Assembly (NCBI GenBank): GCA_037501455.1
Contig: CM074858.1
Coordinates: forward strand, 44,389,001 to 44,453,000
Direction: 5' to 3'
From: Lantana camara
Taxonomy: Eukaryota; Streptophyta; Magnoliopsida; Lamiales; Verbenaceae
Length of the DNA: 64,000 nt
Shown: positions 47,518-60,476 of the stretch, one piece after another
How the letters are laid out: each line of letters begins with the position of its first letter
Position numbering within the stretch: position 1 is the stretch's first letter
The notes under the pieces: generated by a model
What the model was told of the DNA's origin: nothing
Database searches by the model: none
Seen by the model: only the letters and a program-made list of their open reading frames with translations
Translations under genes and position numbers: made by a program

Positions 47518-49386
47518 TGTCTAAAAACTCGCCTCACACTTATCATCCCATTCGAATTTCACTTCCTTCTTAGTCAGACGAGTTAACGGAGCGGCAATTT
47601 TAGAAAAATCCTTAACAAACCTTCGGTAGTAGCCGACCAACCTAATAAAGCTTGTAATCTCAGAGGCATTTCTAGGTCTCTCCCAACGAAGCACGGACTC
47701 AACCTTACATGGATCAACCTCAATCCCATCACCTGAAATTATATGACCCAAAAATACAACTCGGTCGATCCAGAATTTGCACTTGCTAAATTTCACATAC
47801 AACTTGTGTTCCCTCAAAGTTTCGAAGACGATCCGAAGATGCTGAGCGTGCTTTTCAGTGGACTTAGAATACACCAGAATGTCGTCTATAAATATAACCA
47901 CGAATTTGTCAAGAAACTGCCTGAACACTCGGTGCATCATATCCATAAATACGGCTGGAGCATTAGGTAATCCAAATGGCATAACAATGAATTCGAAGTG
48001 CCCATTTCTTGTATTAAAACCAGTCTTTGGAATATCTTCCTCCCAAATTCGCAGCTGATAGTAACCCTGCCTCAAATCTAACTTGGAATAGACTTTTGAG
48101 CCTTGCAAAATATCAAATAACTCCTCGATGTGAGGCAACGGGTATTTATTCTTCACGGTCATCCGATTCAACTCACGATAATCTATACACATCTGTAACG
48201 TCCCATCCTTCTTCTTTACAAATAGCATGGGAGCACCCCACGGAGAAGTGCTCGGACGGATGTACCCGCAAGCTAGAAGTTCATCGAGTTGTGCCTTTAA
48301 CTCTTTTAACTCTGCAGGAGCCATTCTGTAGGGAGTCTTCGAGAAAGGCTCTGCTCCAGGATAAAGGTCGATTACGAACTTGATGTCCCTATCAGGCGGT
48401 AGAGAACCCAAAGTCTCAGGAAAAACATCGGTATACTCTCGCACGACCTCCGTCTCTTCAAGTTTAGCCTGATCCTTTGGTCTATTCAAAAGATAGGCAA
48501 CAAAACTTGTCGCACCATCCCGGACCAGTTTACTCGCCTCAACAAAAGAAATAAACGGGCTTGAATTCACCTTCTCGCCCTTAAACACCACTAAACCGAA
48601 AGAAACTTCCTTCTCCCGGCAATCCATCTGAGCCCCATGTTTAGAAAACCAATCCATACCCAAGATTACATCATATCTCTGCATCGGCATTTCAATCAAA
48701 TCTGCGAGGAAAACTCGGCCTTCCAAGCTAACCGGATAACCCCGAAAAACCCTGCAAGTTACTAATCTACCACCAAGAGGAGAGCTAACCACGTAATCAT
48801 GCGCACACAAGGAGACAGGCAAGCACATAGAAGCAGCAATATCCCGGGAAATAAAGGAATGAGTGGCCCCGAGATCAAATAATGCGTGTAATGTAGCGCC
48901 ATGAATGCTTATAGTACCTTCAATCACGGTATTTGGGTCGATTTCCATAGCTTGCTCTTCCTTAACACCCAATGCGTAAGCCCTAGCTTGAATTGCAGGC
49001 CTCGGGTTATCATTCTTCTTCGGGCCCGTGCTCACTATATGATCCGGTGCCCCACAAATGAAACAACTCTTGTGAAGCCTGAAGCAATTATCCACGTGAT
49101 GAGGACCCTTGCAATAATTACATTGCACTTTAGGTGGAGCCGGAAGTGCTAAGGGTCGATTCGGTGGATTGGGTCCCGCGGGTCGAGGTTGCTTATTTTG
49201 AGGCTTGGCTTGTTGAAAAGTTAGAAATGCCGGCCTCTTTCCAAACTTGTTGAAATTCCCCGAACTAGACCCTTGTCCGGTGTGAGTACTCTTCCTCCTC
49301 ATCACAACACGCTCTTCTACCCTTAGAGCTTTATCCGTGACCTTTGCCCAAGTGCTCGTGTTAGAAGCCTCTAAAGCATCTTTCAT
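47518..49386 (-). pseudogene. Element D gag C-terminus, protease and reverse transcriptase
   Basis: A 621-codon frame. Gag zinc-knuckle region around 49030-49110: a first knuckle CNYC...HHVDNC and a second CFICGAPDH whose last Cys is missing (ending STGP). Then the protease with [11 protein letters not shown], where the usual D-S/T-G is D-L-G, followed by RT with [32 protein letters not shown] and the catalytic [11 protein letters not shown] (about 47870-47900). RT continues to EVKFEWD, then an amber stop. The RT active site is intact, but the changed protease triad and truncation argue against function. The start given is a frame boundary, not a translation start. Confidence 0.92.
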
Positions 49387-50066
49387 ATCCTCCCGAAGTC
49401 CTTGGAGGAATTGAGAAGCCTTGCTTTCATCATCGTTGGCAATGTTTGGGGCATAACGAGAGAGCCTCTCAACTCATTGATATAATCGGTGATGGACATA
49501 CCCCCTTGTTTAAGCTCCATAAATTCTCTCACCCTCCGATTCCTTGTAGCCTTGGGAATATATTTATTCTTGGATTCCCGGACGAACACCTCCCATGTGA
49601 TCTCCTCCTCGGTAGCCTCTAATCTTCCTTGCAAGCTTGACCACCAACTATAAGCTTGGCCCTGGATCATGGTAAGTGTGCATTGTAGCTTCTCCATAGG
49701 CCCACACGGTACGAGATTCCATACCCTGTTGGTTTGCACGAGCCATTCCTCTCCTTGGACGTCATTTCCACCCACGAAGACCGGTGGGTTTTGGTTCTTC
49801 AACTCCTGGAGAGTAGCTGTAATTAGATTTCCTCCATGATTACTAGCTGGAGGTGCATTGTTTCTTTCCTGAGCCCTTTGTTCCAAATATACCGCTAATC
49901 TCTCCATGAAATTGCCCGGATCCATTTGGGGTGGTGGTGGTGGATTGTTATTTTCCGGGTGTGGAGAACGATCTCGGTGGTGACGGTGTTTCGGAGATCT
50001 ATCCCGGCGGTGGTGTCTTCGGGGAGGTATATTTCTACAAAACAAAAGATTCCAATTCATATGCAT
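49383..50066 (-). pseudogene. Element D gag N-terminal part
   Basis: Basic, Arg/His-rich start (RHHRRDRSP repeated), Pro-rich linker, then the gag core with EEWLVQTNRVWNLVPCGP, GQAYSWW, EEITWEVFVRE and [16 protein letters not shown] one-base loss near 49470 shifts the frame, and the expected continuation ([17 protein letters not shown]) runs into the next frame at 49386. Gag makes the virus-like particle. Confidence 0.9.
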
Positions 50067-50206
50067 GAGGGTTAGTACATGTTCATGTGCACGATTAACA
50101 AGAAGATAAACAAATAATCACATAAATGCATATAACCACGTTGTCCTAAGCCGTACGACCTAGACAAACCCGACTCGACTCTAGAGCTCCGATTTTGCAA
50201 CCGACA

Positions 50207-50218
50207 CCTCTGATACCA
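50207..50218 (-). promoter_or_regulatory. Element D primer-binding site
   Basis: Minus strand TGGTATCAGAGG, 11 of 12 matches to the initiator-Met primer site, 9 nt from the 5' LTR. Confidence 0.88.
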
Positions 50219-50227
50219 CTTTAAGGA

Positions 50228-53200
50228 TGTGACGCCCGGAGCGGTGGGCCACCACATCCCCGCACCTAAACCCGAACCCACATATTAAATGGATTTCCAT
50301 ACAAGAGTCCAAGTCTAAGCGAACGGAACCAACACTCACTCCCTAGGCTAAGCGGGGCTAAAACTTGGACAGAGCGCGCAAAACAAACATATAAATACGG
50401 AAGCAATAACATAAGGATCGAAAAGAGCTCTATAGCTAATATTTACATCATATACAATGGCCTGGCGGCCCAAAAGATTGAGTATTTACATCAAAAGTTC
50501 ATACTTCTTCAAAATATAATTCTAGCATCAAATACATAATAAGAGTATCCAAAATGCAAGGAGTATGAATGCAACTCGACCTAGACACACAAGTACAAGA
50601 CCAAGACTTGCACTTCGCCGCCTAGCTCGAAACAACCTGCACTGAAGGTGGGAAAAGAGAGGGGTCAGTCAAAACTCGACTGAGTGAGGGGGCTAAACGC
50701 ACACCCACACCTAAATACATATAGAGCAGAGCATATTACAAAGGTGATAGTCATGAATCGAGGCTAGGGTTTTACATACCAAATCATTTTTCCAAAGATA
50801 GCATATAATATAAAGGAAAACCTATCTCGATCCATAATCTATCGAACATAACATAAACATAAGTCCGGCGAGAACGGACTATCCCTTACTCCGTAAAACA
50901 TAACATAAAATCGAATTCAAATCACATCCACCCCACATCCATGGTGCATCGGGAATCAAACCCTAACACCTACACTACCAAACACATACGGGGTAGCTAA
51001 CCCTCGATATGCCTTCCCAGGTTATCCACCGAGGGCTCAAGATACCACGCCTTCCCAACCTCTATAGGTCGCACGTGAATATCTCAAATGAGAGCGTGTA
51101 CAGGGGTCATAACCGGTGACCCCGTGCTCGTCCCAGGTCTCCCTTACCCACGTCTCCGGGGTCCAACAATACCAAATCAAACCAAACACCCATCTTTAAG
51201 GGTACAACTCACTCATACATATCATATACGAATAACGAATTTCAAAACATAACTTACTTATGCCAATACTTATACCAATTTTGAAAACGTAAAGCTTATT
51301 TCACAAAATCATAACATAGCTTAAGCACTTGTATTTAATATATATATACAAGATATATATTCGCATACGGGGTAAGAAAATAACACGTAATAGGTCTTAG
51401 GTCGCTTATCCAACAAAAAGGATCCTAACCTCACCTTAAACAAAAGAGCGGAAAACCAGGTCAAAAGACCGAACAACCGCCTAAACTCCGGGGTCTTGAA
51501 CCTCCGGAAGAGACTCTGAAACAAAAGAAGACAAGACCCGAGACTTAGACTCAATAATGTACCAATTAGACGCCCGACAATGCTCATGAGTGCAAAAGAT
51601 GCAAATGAAATGCAAAATGAATCATTTAGGTCATCTCCCCGCCCAGGGGAGATTTTATACATAGAAGTACCCTCCCGGGTACATTTGATGCAGAAAGCTT
51701 TTGCATAGCAAGTACCCGGCCGGGTACTTTCATGAGAAAAATCTCCCAGGCCGGGGTGACATTCCAGGGGCGAGAAATGGAGCTTTCCTCCCCTGTTCGG
51801 CCCTGCACTCCCAAACCAATCCCAAACCACTTAATCTAGGCAAGTTAAGGTAGCAATTTCAGCAGCAAATCAGGTCATATACACCCACAAACAAGGCTGA
51901 AAATGAACTGCAGCCGGAGGCAAGGAAAATGATGTAAAACTCATGCATATAACTTCCAAAACCTCATGAACATTAATGGTATCTCTCATATAACTCAACT
52001 ACAACCAAACGCAGGTACATAAAATAATAAATGAAGCATAAGTGATCAAGTTTGTAGCCTCAATTCAAGAGAAACACCAAAAGAAATCATGGAATTCAAA
52101 TATGGAGCAAAACCTAACTATTCACTTCAAGGATCAAAAACTCAATAAAAAATGGGTCAAATTCTGAATTTCTTGGATGCAAATGATCATATAAGCATTT
52201 ACATATCAAATATAAGCTTACCCCTTGAAGATGTTCGAAGAAAATGGAGATTGGAGCTCAAAATCTCCTCTAGGGTGAAAGTGACGGGAATAACTGCTGC
52301 TGCTCAAAAATTCAGATTTTCCTCCTTTCTCTTGTGTATGGATCGAGATGAAAAGGGTATGGGGTGATAATAGGCTGAGTTAGTGGAGTGTTGGTCCAGG
52401 TTTGAGGGCAATTGGCCAAGAATTGAGGGACTTATGTTCAAATTAGTGAAAGGTGGCCATATGAGCGCGAGACAAAGTTACGGGCTGATTTCGGGGTATC
52501 AAATGAGGTTGAAAAATTACAAGGCCTGTTCCATTGCACTCGATTCGTCGAAACGAGTTCAGCGGAGGTGACGGAATTCGAATCTAAATTCCCGAGCTCA
52601 AGATATGCTACTTGGAACCCAAGGTGCGATAAGTACACTTTAGCCCCCTTTAGGTCACCCAACGAAAATAACTCCCGAAAACCCGACAAATAAACCCGAA
52701 AACACATAACGAGCACGTATTCAAGTTCATGACTCACAAAAGTACAACATATTAAAAAGGCACAAAATTTCGATCTCAAATCAAACACGAACGCAGCTCA
52801 TTTCAACAAATATGCATATTATTCTATAAATAAAATTTAAACTCACGAAATAATAAATAAAAATAAATAAAATAAAAATTTTAATGAATTAAAAATAATA
52901 AAATTTTATTAAAAAGTCTATTTTTCAATTAAGTCCAATATTAAATAAAATCGCTCAATTAAGTCCTTAACTCATATAAATCACATAATTTACGAAATTA
53001 GCTTGCTCGGGAATTAAATTCACATATCATAAATTGATAAAATTCATATCATAAATCAGTTGAGGTAAATTTTGACATATAATTCAAATATTTCATATAA
53101 ATTGAAATAATTCATATAAAAATTAAAATTAAATAATTCAAATAAACAATTAGAATAAATATAAAATGTGTAAATAATAATTTTAAATACGCACATACGT

Positions 53201-53234
53201 CATACCTGTACGGTCTGAAAGTCGGGGTGTGACA
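50228..53234 (-). repeat. Element D 5' LTR
   Basis: 3007 bp. Compared with the 3' LTR it lacks about 390 bp at 51631 (between two GTCATCT copies) and about 60 bp near 52930. It keeps about 34 bp near 51110-51150 that the 3' LTR has lost. Confidence 0.92.
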
Positions 53235-53401
53235 CAAATCACATAAATCAAGTAGTTCACGTAATTCAATTAAGTTAAAATAATTCAAATAAGTTGCAAG
53301 ACTCTCACATAATCAAGTAATCCTAGGCCATGCGACTTAGACTCACAAGACACGACTCGAGATCCGCGGTTTTGCAACCGGGATCTGATACCACCTTGGG
53401 A
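53235..53401 (-). promoter_or_regulatory. Element A leader and primer-binding site
   Basis: Between D and A's 5' LTR. The minus strand has TGGTATCAGATCC (53381-53393), the initiator-Met primer site with a changed end, 8 nt from the LTR. The leader continues beyond D at 42023-42089 up to gag. Confidence 0.85.
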
Positions 53402-55391
53402 TGTAGCACCCGGAACGCTAGGTAGCCACATCCCCCGCACTATAGTTCAATCCACATATGGAATGGACGATCCATACATGAATCAAGCCTATAGCGAATG
53501 AGAGACAATAAAAAAACAACTCACTAGCTAGGCGGGACTAACCCTCAAATGAAAACAACATGCCTAGCAATAAAGCGGAAGCAGAAAGATATACATTCAT
53601 TCATTCATTATCATATTCGGGTCGATCAATTCACTATATACAACCATCTTCCATAACAAGTTATCATATACATAGGTATCAAAACAATTCATAATTCCTA
53701 CAATTATTAACATAAAAAGGGAATGCTAGACTCAACATGAAAGACCCAAATCCCGCCTAGCACTCAACCTGCAAAATCTGAAAATGTGAGGTGTCAGTCT
53801 ATGAGAGACTGAGTGATGGGTTTATAATTATAAGAGCAATTACCATGCAAGCTATAATTTCGGGTAAGATTTTATAAAGAAACAACATAAAATTCAAGAA
53901 TAGAATATATTTTCGCCCGAAATTACCACTAAGTCAATTTAGCAATCAATCATTATCAATTTAGTCCGTGGCCCAGCGAGTGAGGGCAATCTCCAACCTT
54001 TCTCCCAAAAGTGAACAATCATGAATGTTTCAATTTATTAAGTGATCATGCAAGTCATTACGTGCGATCAACTAGGAGTTTCATGAACCCTTCTTCCTCC
54101 GGGTGATGGTGGGCTTGCAAGACCCAACCATCCAATCATGGTGTACGTCGGGAACATGACTCCCACGCATGTGATTTCTTCCTCCACCAATCCTCCTGGT
54201 GGATTCAGATGTGATCCCAACAATGGCGAGGATAGTGCAAGAGTTACCCGTCAGCCCTTGCTTTCCCGGTTGGCTCAATACACTACCCTCGGGCCCACAG
54301 TGCAATTCAATTTACTCGCCCAATCAATCAATCAATCAATCGATCCGTTTCATGAAATCAATTGAAGATCATTAAAGTTTGAAAACTATAGATATATATA
54401 ATTTTGACCAAAACTTCACATAGGTTTGTAAGGGTTCTAAGTATCTAGAATTATACCTCACCTTTAACAACCAAAAGGAAGAAAGGAAACACCCTAAGGT
54501 GCGTGCTCCTCACCTCCGGGACCGTGATCTGTGTAACAAGGACAAGCGTATGTAAGACTCGACTCTTATGAACCAATTATGACGATCGACAAAGTCATGC
54601 AATGTCAATCATGCTCTTACAATCATTAAAGGTCATAAACGAGTCCAATTAATCAATTAAATATCAAGAAATAAGTATATAATACATAATTCAAGTTTCA
54701 CAAAATTAAACAAACCTCCCCTTGTTATAGAAAATCCCAAAACAACGAGTCATACATGGTGAATTATGAAATGTCATAAACATGATTGAAACAAGCATTA
54801 TTTATCACAAATTTAGCAATTAAGAACACACGAGGCATAATAGAACTAATTGGAGAACGAATAATTTTTAACCGAAAAACCAGTGTTCACTCAGAGAGAG
54901 GTCCCGGCCGGGACACAATTAACGAGAGCAACCTACTGGCCAGTCCCCCCCGGGATGGTTTTTAGTGCAAAAAGGATCCCGACCGGGATCCATTTCCCAA
55001 AAAACAGGGCAGCGCAGGGGCAGTTTGAAACCATACAAAAACCAACCTAAAGCCAAATTTAATCCATAACACATGCTCAAACACAATATATACACATAAT
55101 ATCTCAATTATACAACAATCGAACCATGAAACATGTATCGAATCATCAAGAATCTATCCATAAAACCCCATAATATTTCATATATTCGAACTTTCATAGA
55201 ACTCATGTTTTCATGCAAGGCTTGGAATAAAAAGACCCTAAACATGCTTCTAACCAAGAATGAGTAAGAAATCCTAACATAATCATCAAACCCTATATCA
55301 CCACATATTCAAATGACCAAACAAATCTCATTTATACCTTGAAATGGAAGAAGGAAATGGATGCATGGATGAGATGATAATGATGCTTCAA

Positions 55392-57941
55392 TGTAGCACC
55401 CCTATACGTAGAGATACCACACCCCCGCACTATAGGCCGATCCACATACGAAATGGAAAATCCGTACAAGAACTAACCTATAGCGAACGGGTGACAAATA
55501 AAAGAAAGGACGAGCTAGGCGGGACTATACCCCAAAGCAATACACAACCATGACATAAAAGTTAAAAGCGGAAGCATTAATTCATAAATATATATAGGTA
55601 CCATATTTCCATCAACGATATAAATACTAATAGATACCAACAGATATCAATCCAGTATCATCTCCTATATATCATACAAGTAAAAGTCCCCAAATATACC
55701 AAGAACTATGATATACTAACTCAGGACATGACAAAAGCATGATCATGGAAATGTATGCAGTGCTAGACCCTACTGGATGACAAGACATGACTCAGACTCC
55801 CGCCTAACACACGACCGCGACAACCTGAAAGGTGGGGTGTCAGTCCATGGAAGACTGAGTGAGGGGCATAAATTTATAGTGCAATTGACATGCAAGTTAT
55901 AACCTCGGGTAAGGTTTTATAATTAAGAGTAATATAAGTTCACAATCACATAAACTCGGCCGAGATTACAACTACCAATATTAAGTATTCTAATCGTTTT
56001 CATGTTGTAATGCGTGCAATACGTGGCCCGACGAGTGAGGGCAATCTCCAACCTTACTCCAACTGTGTACAATACATGCTTGCTTTATCTTTTAATAAGT
56101 GATCATGTAATTAAGATATCGTGCAGTCGTGCAGGTGTATTTAGGCAGAACAATCAATACATGCAATCCGTGGTGCCGGACCCGTCCCCGGTCTCCTTCT
56201 TCCTCCGGTGATGGTGGGATTGCAAGGCCCCACCATCCAATCTCATTGAGCAGAGGGTACATGAATCACTAAGCTCGGAGCTCCTTCCTCCACTAATCTC
56301 CTAGCGGATTCAGGGGTGACCCCAAATGTGGTGAGGATAATGTTCGAGTTACCCGTCAGCCCATGCTTTCCCGGTTGGCTCAAACCACTACCCTCGGGCC
56401 CAACGTGACATGCGTTACTCGCCAAAACACGATCAATCAATCAATCACGATACATGACTTGCTTGAAATTGTGCATAAGTTTAGAAATAAGTATATATAT
56501 ACCTTTTGGCCTGAAATCCACGTAAAGGTTATACAGGTTCTACATACTAATAATTAAACCTCACCTTTACCGACAAAAGACAAGTAGGGCACGGCCTACG
56601 GGGCTTGCTCCTCGTCCCTACGAAGCTGGTCTGTGCAAAATAGACGTGTACACGTGAGACTTGACTCTAAATAGACCAAATATGACAAACGACGAAAATG
56701 CAACGAGATGACGTGCAAATCACAATGTGGCATGAAAACATCTTGTTTCAGTACATATTCAATCATATAATAGCAATTCGGGGTTAAAGGAATCATCGGA
56801 TCATGGGGCTAAAATTGTAATTTTATGCAGTCACATTTGTTCTGTCAGCGGCATGGGAACGGCCGTTCCGGTCCTCAGTGAAAATTGGGAAGGGCCGTTC
56901 CCATGGTCCTAAGAAACGCCCCTGCGCTTTTCATTTTAAAATGACGCTTTTATGCTGGGAACAGCCCTTCCGGCTCGCAGGCCAAAATGGGAACGGCCGT
57001 TCCCAGAATGAACTGGGGATGGGAAGGGCCGTTCCCGTTCCTCTGTAAACGCAGAACAGAGCAGAACAGGGGAGGCTCTCGGGATAAATTCAACAACACC
57101 AAAACTTGATCAAATTCATACTAAAATGCATGAATTCTGGAAATAAGCATGTATACATGATTAAGATACTATTGAGCTCCATATAAACACTTAATTTACT
57201 CAAGAACACCAAGAATTTCCACTTTCATGTTCACACACCAAATCCTCACCTAAGCTCAATTCCTTCAAGAATTCATGTCTCCAATCATAGTATGATCATG
57301 TATTTAAGCATCCCACAACATATAATCTATGTATCACATATAATCACTAACCCTAGCTTTCACATAAATGCTCAGGGGATCATATATATCCACTTACATG
57401 CTCTTGAAGGTAAAGAAACGGATGGAGAAGATGATGATGGCAACTAAACTTCAAAGCTTGGATTTTCCTGAATAAACTTGATAAAATTTGATAAAATCCT
57501 TTCTCTTTTTTCTCATGAAAGAACCGAAGCAAGAAGGAAGCAATATGGTGGTGAATTTTGGATGAAATGATCTTGGGAAGCTTGGAGATGCAATATACCG
57601 TGATTCACCATCCTTGATTTTGAGGAAATGATCAATTTGCCATTTAATCCCTCAAGAGTTTAAATCATGCAATTAAGGGTGAAAAGTTTAGGAATTGATC
57701 AATTGAGTCCAAAGAAATAAAGATGCAATTTGGTTCTTGAATTATAAAGAAAGATCATTTAAGGACAAGTTGACAATTAAATCGTATTTGGCACTTGTTT
57801 CATGAAATAAATATTTTCAAGTTATAAAATAAATTCTAACTTTAATATAAATTCATGGAATTTCATGAAAGTTTGGTAAAATATAATTTATAAAATTATA
57901 ATAAACATCAGAATGTAATTAATGAAATTCGGGGCGTTACA
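55392..57941 (-). mobile_element. Solo LTR J
   Basis: 2550 bp, TGTAGCACCCC to GGGGCGTTACA, with perfect TTCAA duplications (55387-55391 and 57942-57946). The uninterrupted counterpart in A's 3' LTR (near 17180) is the empty site. U5 hairpin 55426-55485, acceptor hairpin near 55842-55856, palindromes at 56855-57036. A solo LTR is what recombination between an element's two LTRs leaves. Confidence 0.93.
56855..57036. repeat. Palindrome cluster in solo LTR J
   Basis: Five 16-bp words of the GGGAACGGCCGTTCCC type (56855, 56887, 56957, 56989, 57021). Confidence 0.88.
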
Positions 57942-58450
57942 TTCAACTTGTGCACTCTTCCTTGAATTAAAGCTTGAAAATGAGATGAAATTTTCTTCCT
58001 TCTCCAAGTTGTTTTGATCGGTATTTAGTGTGTGAGTGTGTGTGACTTTTGATGAAAAATGAATGTATGAAATGTGGGAGAGATAGATATATTCGTGCTT
58101 CTTTCAAGAATATGCATACATCACCCCTATTTGAATTTAAGTCCCTCTACTATTTAAACTAATGCAAACAAGTTCACTCCATGGGAAAATGATCATTAAA
58201 CTCCAAATCATGCTATGCAATTAAGTACATAAACTTACACAAGGATCAATTAAGGCACATAGTATAATTAAGTCACTTATAGCAATTAGATCATATGAAT
58301 CACATTTATGATAAATCATAGAAATTCATAGAAGTATAATGCATGCGAGTGTAATGAAATTCAAAGATATATGAATAAAACAATTAAATTAATCCCCCAA
58401 CTCCCAAGGACCCAGTGCTTACCTGAACTTTCAGAAATTTGGGCGTTACA

Positions 58451-58695
58451 AGCTCAAAATACACGCACTAGTGTGTTAATGACCCAAAGGCTATAAATGC
58501 CCCCAGTAATGAACAGTTGTGGGTAAGCATTCAAAGTTCATTTATTAAATTTATTCTCTCACTAAATAGTCCAATACTGGCTTGAGCATCGGAGGGACGT
58601 CACCGGCTAAAACTCCGGCTGTTTTACCCCTTCAATTGTTGAGTGTTTTGCAGATCGAGAAGAACCCACTTTACAAATTCTTCATTGATCGGTCT
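58451..58695 (+). mobile_element. Host sequence, right part: LTR remnant with TATA box
   Basis: Continues 14689-15172. Has TATAAATGCCCC (58491-58502) and, about 80 bp on, ACTGGCTTGAGCATCGGAGG, a motif I associate with the U5 side of Tat/Retand-type plant LTRs, then TTTTGCAGATC. Cut at 58695 by LTR H. Confidence 0.5.
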
Positions 58696-60476
58696 TGTAG
58701 CACCCCGCACATGGGACAATCCCCCACACTAAGACCCGAACCCGAATACGAAATGGGAAATCCATACCCAAGTCCAAGTCATAGAGAATAGGAGACCAAC
58801 CCACACACTAGGCTAGGCGGAGCTAGAACAGACTCAGAGTGTGTGAAAATAAACATACACCACATAAAGCAACATAATAGCGGAAGCAAACATCAGTAAA
58901 TAATTAAGTAAAAGACAAGAAATTAAGTATACACGAGATACAAATACAGGAAATTCAACACATAAGTTATAAAATATGCACATGAGACTAAAATGCATCC
59001 CAGCTCGACCCATACGACCAAGTGTGACTCAACATATGCACTTTCCCGCCTAGCACGAGCTCAAAAGAACCTGTTACCTGAAAAGTAAAGAGAGGGGTCA
59101 GTCCACCGACTGAGTGAGGGGGCTAACGCACACCCACACGCTATACATAATAAAGCAAAACACATATCAAAGGGAGGAATCATGAACTAAGAATAGGTTT
59201 TGCATACCAATGCATTTTCAAAAGAAAACAATACATATACTTCTACTTATTCAAAACATTTCATAAATACTATCCCCGTTTCACAATCCGAAGGCATAAA
59301 TCATAATGGACGATCGAGTAACGAACTTCCAACCTTTCCTCTCAGAAATAACATAAAGGAAAACCGAAATCATACTTAACAATCCACCTAAGCTCCAGGA
59401 TAGAAGGGCTACGTAGTCCCTAACTATACACAAGAAACATAACCTCGAGGGGTAGATATCCCACTATGAGTCTTTCTCGGCTTTTACACCACGAGCATCG
59501 AAGAGTATGCCTTCCCAACTCCCACGGGTCTCACGTGACACCTCGAATGGAGACTATGCTAAAGAGTGATGATCCCGACGGCCCGATACCATCCCGGGTG
59601 TCCTTGCTCATAGCTCCGGGGTCCAAACCTACGGAATAGTACATACATATACTAATCTTTCATTGCTTAACTCACTAACATAACATAACATAGTAAAAGG
59701 TTTCAAAACTCAAGCATATATACGCCCCGTATACATACTTTCGAAATTTGAAGGTGTTCATAACGTCATAAAATATCATACTTAAAACATATTTAACTAT
59801 ATATACAATATATAGTCACATGCGGGATAAAGGGCTATAAACACGACCACGTAGGGGTTATAGGTTGCTTAACTAAAAGAAAAGTTCCTAAACCTCACCT
59901 TGTGCTCACGACAAAAGATTAGAGCGTGCTGACCACCACAAACTAGATCTCAGGTTCAACACCGACAAAGGGAACCTCCTCTGTGATAAAGAAACACAAA
60001 ACCCAAGGCTTAGACTCAATTATATACTAAATAGACGTACGACAATGCGAATGAATGGAAAGGAATGAAATGAGATGGCACAAGATGTCACTTAAACATT
60101 CATGTTGTCACTTCACTTTAACGCATAAATTTCATAGCATAAATTCCACAAGCATGTCATAACATAGCATCCAATAAGTAACTAACATATAAGAATTAAG
60201 TTGGAGGTGAGAGCATTCATTAAAACACATAAAGGGAGGCAAAAGATGCCAAGGACCGTCATACATAGCACTTAAATGTTTAAACATTGAAGTCACGTGT
60301 GCACCTTAAATTAATATCATAAAATTAAAATATACATCAAAACATTTCATACTACGAGTTATTAGCATGTTAGGGTCATGATAGGGGTGGAAAGTATCGA
60401 ATAAAAGCACAAACAAAGCAAGAAAATCACATAATCTCAATTCTAGGGGCAACGGTTGCCTGCATGGGATTGGAAC

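Larger units (their letters stand above)
42090..53234 (-). mobile_element. Element D: full-length Ty3/gypsy Tekay-type retrotransposon
   Basis: 11,145 bp, minus strand, flanked by perfect CAAAT duplications (42085-42089 and 53235-53239). 5' LTR 50228-53234, PBS 50207-50218, gag, PR, RT, RH, IN and chromodomain on the minus strand from about 50066 to 45672, PPT next to the 3' LTR at 42090-45527. It is inserted in A's leader about 70 bp upstream of A's gag start. Structurally complete, but carries stops, frameshifts and a substituted protease site, so it is not autonomous now. Confidence 0.94.
15173..58450 (-). mobile_element. Element A: Ty3/gypsy Tekay-type retrotransposon split by five insertions
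   Basis: Boundaries are TGTAGCACC at 15173 and GGGCGTTACA at 58450, with flanks AGCTT (15168-15172) and AGCTC (58451-58455), a 5-bp duplication with one change. Order on the minus strand: 5' LTR (53402-58450, split by solo LTR J), PBS, leader (split by D), gag (41547-42022, then E), protease and RT (35850-37437, then C), RNase H and integrase (28884-30616, then B), chromodomain end (17744-17904), PPT, 3' LTR (15173-17696). Domain order PR-RT-RH-IN-chromodomain is that of Ty3/gypsy chromoviruses. Removing B, C, D, E and J leaves an element of roughly 10 kb. It is coding-dead. Confidence 0.9.
53402..58450 (-). repeat. Element A 5' LTR, split by solo LTR J
   Basis: About 2494 bp once J and its duplication are removed. 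Aligns with 15173-17696 throughout. It lacks about 34 bp between two palindrome words (near 54910) that remain in the 3' LTR. Confidence 0.92.
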
